Shown piece by piece: positions 60,657-64,000 of a stretch of 64,000 nucleotides of DNA (position 1 is the first letter of the stretch; every line of letters starts with the position of its first letter). This stretch comes from Amphirosellinia nigrospora. Lineage: Eukaryota > Ascomycota > Sordariomycetes > Xylariales > Xylariaceae. The notes beneath the pieces were generated by a model. The model searched no databases and was not told the origin of the DNA. It saw only the letters and a list, made by a program, of their open reading frames with translations. The position numbers were made by a program, and so were the translations under genes. Location: positions 1,302,001 to 1,366,000 of the forward strand of contig SCHM01000002.1 in NCBI GenBank assembly GCA_004123355.1, read 5' to 3'.

Positions 60657-61383
60657 GGCCAGACCCGGCGGCATGGCTTTCCGAGGTGCACGCGCACCAT
60701 TGGATGAGGAGCAGTGGTGATAGTTAGTTCGTATTCCTTACTTGGGAGTGATACCCTAGAATGGCGCAAGGAAAATATCCATTTGCTTTTTCACTTCCTT
60801 TCTTTCGCTTGGGGTTAGGGGCTCGGTCATGTTTCCCAAAATACCCTGCATATCTCGAGGCGTTTATTAGGAGGCGCAAAGACGAAGTGCCTAGATGGAT
60901 TCCAAACAGTAGTAATGATAGCTCGCTAAAGATTGTTCAACCCCTGTTTCTCGTGATTCTAGAGCCCTCAGGTTGTGTATGTCGACTAATGTGAGAAGCA
61001 CTTTAAGTAGAACTGCTTGTGGTTTTTGTAGGTCAGCAAACAAACTAAAGTAGTCGAAACCCCTCTGCAAATAGTATGTCTGCGCGTACATATAGAAGGA
61101 AAGTAGATCAGGGTTCAAGAAGTGGGACGAGAGTAAGTTAAGGATGAGCGGCGAGCGGGGCATGGTGGGGTAGGTAGTGAAGTGGAGCAGGGCGTAGGGG
61201 TCTGCGTAGGGCTGAATGTGACAGATATTGAACCCACAGGACCGACTGTAGTTGGATACGTGCGTCAGCGGCTAATTGCTTGATTGCTGTGAAGCACCCG
61301 CATCACCCAACCGCCCTTCTGCGCCCCTCGTCCCGCCAGGCTAGGCCAAGCAATGGCAGTGCTCCCAGCTAGCCTTTTTCCAC
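60657..61383. other. intergenic between KCS1 and ALG2
   Basis: About 730 bp with only unsupported short frames; it holds the KCS1 3' end and the ALG2 promoter. Confidence 0.5.
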
Positions 61384-62833
61384 ATGGCGAACAAGTCAGA
61401 TAACCACGGCAGGACAATAGTCTTCCTGCACCCCGACCTGGGCATCGGTGGTGCCGAAAGGCTCGTCGTCGACGCTGCCGTCGGCCTGCAGAAGCGAGGC
61501 CACAAGATCGTCATATTCACGAGCCATTGTGATCCAGGCCACTGTTTCGACGAGGCTCGAGATGGTGAGAGCTTGTCTGTTCCACGTTATCGCGATTCTT
61601 ACGTCGAATGCTAATTGCCGCGCTCTATAGGAACCCTAGACGTTCGTGTCCGCGGTAACACCGTCATCCCCCCTCGATTCTCGGACGATTCAGCATCCTC
61701 TGCGCCATTCTCCGCCAGCTTCACCTACTCCTCCAGATACACTTTACGTCGGAGCTCAGCCGTCTACGCCCCGATGCATATTTCGTCGATCAGCTCAGTG
61801 CCGGTCTGCCGCTCCTGCAGTACCTCCACCCACAGGGACGCATATTCTTCTACTGTCACTTTCCGGATCTGTTGCTAGCACAGGGCAGGCAGAGGTGGTG
61901 GAAGCGTCTGTACAGGGTGCCGTTCGACTTCTGGGAGCAGTGGAGCATGAGTTTCGCCGACGCCATTGCTGTCAACTCCAACTTTACAAAGGGTGTCGTT
62001 AGTCGGACATGGCCTGCACTCGCACGCCAAAAGGAGCTGTGGACCGTATATCCTTGCGTGGACACCAAATCCAAAACGAAGCACACGGATGAAAAACCGT
62101 TGTGGAATGGGATGAAGTATGTCTTGAGCATAAACCGCTTCGAACGCAAAAAGGACATCGCACTCGCTATCAAAGCCTTTGCTGGCCTGAGCAAGAAACA
62201 ACGTGCCGGGGCGAGGCTCGCTGTTGCTGGAGGCTACGATCCCCGCGTCTCTGAGAACGTCGGGTACCACAATGAACTAGTCAAGTTAGCCGAGTCTCTC
62301 GGCCTGAAGAACATGACAGTCAAGACGCCCCAAACAGCTCAGGCCGTGCCGCAGGACGTCGAGGTCTTGTTTCTCCAGAACGTGACTAACATATTGAAGG
62401 AGATGCTGTTATCATCGGCTCGTCTCCTAGTCTACACCCTGCGAACGAACATTTCGGTATTGTACCCCTCGAGGCTATGCTCAGCGGCATTCCTGTTCTT
62501 GCCGCCGACACAGGTGGCCCCGTAGAGACCGTCGTGGAAGGCAAGACCGGCTGGCTGCGCTCTCCTGATAACGTCGACGAATGGACCGCAGTTATGGACA
62601 AAGCTCTTCACCAGCTAAGCGCACAGGACCTAGCGGAAATGTCGAAGGCAGGTATCGAGCGGGTCAAGAATGGGTTTGGGGAGGCAGAGATGGCTCAGCG
62701 CTTAGACTCCATTTTTGATAAGATAATTGATATGGAGAGGCCTAATCGAAGCAGCATTATCACGATAGCTTTACTGGGAGGCTTGCTTGGCTTGGTTAGT
62801 GCTACGGCAGTTGCAGTCCAGGCATATTCATAA
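61384..62833 (+). CDS. ALG2: GDP-Man:Man1GlcNAc2-PP-dolichol mannosyltransferase (Alg2)
   Basis: Adds the second and third mannoses (alpha-1,3 and alpha-1,6) to the dolichol-linked N-glycan precursor on the cytosolic face of the ER. The start is at 61384. GT4/GT-B features: donor-side glycine loop [18 protein letters not shown] near residue 20, [37 protein letters not shown], and the EX7E motif [24 protein letters not shown]-like segment appears as [20 protein letters not shown]-terminal hydrophobic stretch ([20 protein letters not shown]) is probably a membrane anchor. One intron, 61,565-61,630, splits a glycine codon. Breaks at about 61,672 and about 62,443 each need one base; restoring them gives exactly 462 codons including stop, matching family length. 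Confidence 0.93.
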
Positions 62834-63767
62834 TGATTTGCAAAAGTAGTCGGCTTCGATGGTTCTAAGTGGGATGAATTCGAGACTGGCTTTGTATGAT
62901 ACCTAGGTAAACCATAGAAAACGAAGTGTTATATCTATACTCGTTGCCAAAAGCTACTGGTCAAAGCTAGGTTAGTCAGGCAAGACAATCAATATGAGCA
63001 AATAAATCACCAATCTAACAGCAGTATGTTGGCGGGTTGGCTGACGAGCGATGCACGCTCGTCCAGGCGGGTGTAGGGATTAGCAATTTCGGGTCTTTGT
63101 TACCGATGGAATAAGACTCCCCTAGTGTCCCACCCGCTCATTGCTTCACACCTATACTCAGTTCTTACCTACATACCTTGGTAGAGATATTACTGTCAGG
63201 TAGTTGAAACTCAGTGCTAGTTTCATCTAGCATGTTCTCGTATGAGGGATCCTTTAGTTGACGAGGGTGGCCTTTGCGAAGTCGGTTTAGCTGAAGCCTC
63301 GTGGAAGTCAGGTGGAACGAAACGGCGATGTTCACTCACCTCATTGTTCTGGCCAACAACTGCTACGGCACGTTTGTGCCTGGCTTACTTTGATAGGAAA
63401 ACTTGCGAAGTTAAAATGACACACATGCTCGGGGAAAATCTAGTCCGCGGCGCCGTGTGGTCACGTAGCGACACCAATCATTTCTTGCCCTGGGCTAATG
63501 AAGAGCTCGGAGTAACTTTCTTTGTCTTCTAAAATCGGTTGTTTATTTTATGCCTAGTGGGTTGAACCCCCTTTCGCAGATGGATGTTGTGATAAGTCCG
63601 AAAGGCATAGGTAGGTCGGGTCGCCTACATACCGAGGCTCGTTCTTTATGTATCGGGAATTTCAGAGGCGTTCTGCGGAAGCAAAAATATTGGCGATCTA
63701 TCTCGCCTTTGTCTTTTATCGTGCTCCCTTCTTGCATAGCTGTGCCTATATCTATTTGCTATCTTCC
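62834..63767. other. gene-free stretch
   Basis: Convergent 3' DNA between ALG2 and the edge gene. Short frames here have no recognisable content. Confidence 0.45.
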
Positions 63768-64000
63768 CTATGGATGAAAAGCTCTATTTCGCATCGCCAA
63801 CTCTGCGTCGAGCACCGCTTCGAATAAACCGGTTCTGACACGGCCCTCTGGACCAACAGCATATAGCCATTGTCGACTGATAACGACAACATGACCGTCG
63901 ATATGAGAGCGTTCAAGACTTGCGACAGCTGTCACAGGACACTTCGCACCGGAATGTTTGCCGATACACAGAGCCAGGAACTGGCCAGTGTATGTCGCTG
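63768..64000 (-). CDS. 3' end of an unidentified protein-coding gene (continues past window)
   Basis: On the minus strand an open frame enters from the right edge and stops at 63,768-63,770. It covers about 76 codons without interruption and has a coding-like composition, for example FLALCIGKHSGAKCPVTAVA and VVVISRQWLYAVGPEGRVRT, ending AELAMRNRAFHP. The alternating hydrophobic pattern suggests a folded beta-rich domain. I cannot identify the family from this fragment, and chance openness cannot be excluded. Confidence 0.4.
   Translation of the reverse strand, partial: ATYTGQFLALCIGKHSGAKCPVTAVASLERSHIDGHVVVISRQWLYAVGPEGRVRTGLFEAVLDAELAMRNRAFHP

Noticed and set aside
1-64000. CRISPR arrays, rRNA genes, telomere repeats
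   Set aside because: None seen. The only regular array (43.2-44.1 kb) consists of spliced exon-intron units, not repeat-spacer units.

Overview
The window comes from a filamentous ascomycete (Pezizomycotina, most likely a Sordariomycete). Genes have short introns of about 50-65 bp with GTATGT/GTAAGT donors, CTAAC/CTAAT branch sites and YAG acceptors. The gene families are typical of that group: a PNP-NACHT-ankyrin NLR, a dynactin Arp10, a PDK1-type kinase with a PH domain, and a TCP11/SOK1 protein. Intergenic DNA is long and dotted with GGTAGGTA/GGTACCT motifs.

Layout. 0-5.3 kb: the end of a possible TPR protein and a broken NLR-like gene (PNP_UDP, NACHT, ankyrin). 5.7-10.8 kb: ARP10 (-) and a YEN1/GEN1 Holliday-junction resolvase (+), divergent. 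11.9-20 kb: a BTB-domain protein and two unrecognised proteins, all on -. 20-25 kb: mostly non-coding, but it hides a decayed amidase pseudogene (-). 25.2-38 kb: PDK1-like kinase (+), SNF12/RSC6 chromatin-remodelling subunit (+), MRE11 (-), TCP11/SOK1 (-). 38-41.1 kb: no gene seen. 41.1-55.2 kb: a large terminal-inverted-repeat element. 56.5-62.8 kb: KCS1 inositol-hexakisphosphate kinase (+) and ALG2 mannosyltransferase (+). The right edge holds the 3' end of an unidentified gene (-).

The most interesting structure is the roughly 14.1 kb element at 41,102-55,240. It is bounded by inverted repeats of about 42 bp. Inside are a plus-strand protein of a fungal family that looks like a DDE (tnp2/CACTA-like) transposase and two divergent, multi-intron accessory genes. 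The flanking non-coding DNA is full of a 9-mer, ACTGGGAAA/TTTCCCAGT, which I did not see elsewhere in the window. One accessory gene ends in a tandem array of near-identical exon-intron units (99-nt phase-1 exons, each intron exactly 50 nt). Every one of those introns carries the same 9-mer.

Almost every conserved gene, including housekeeping genes, shows one or more single-base frame breaks. Restoring one base at each break makes the exon lengths of MRE11, SNF12, ALG2 and YEN1 add up to whole codons. I therefore read most of these as consensus-sequence indel errors, not pseudogenes. The NLR and the amidase carry far more lesions and look genuinely decayed. Coordinates below are for the sequence as given; breaks are noted per gene.
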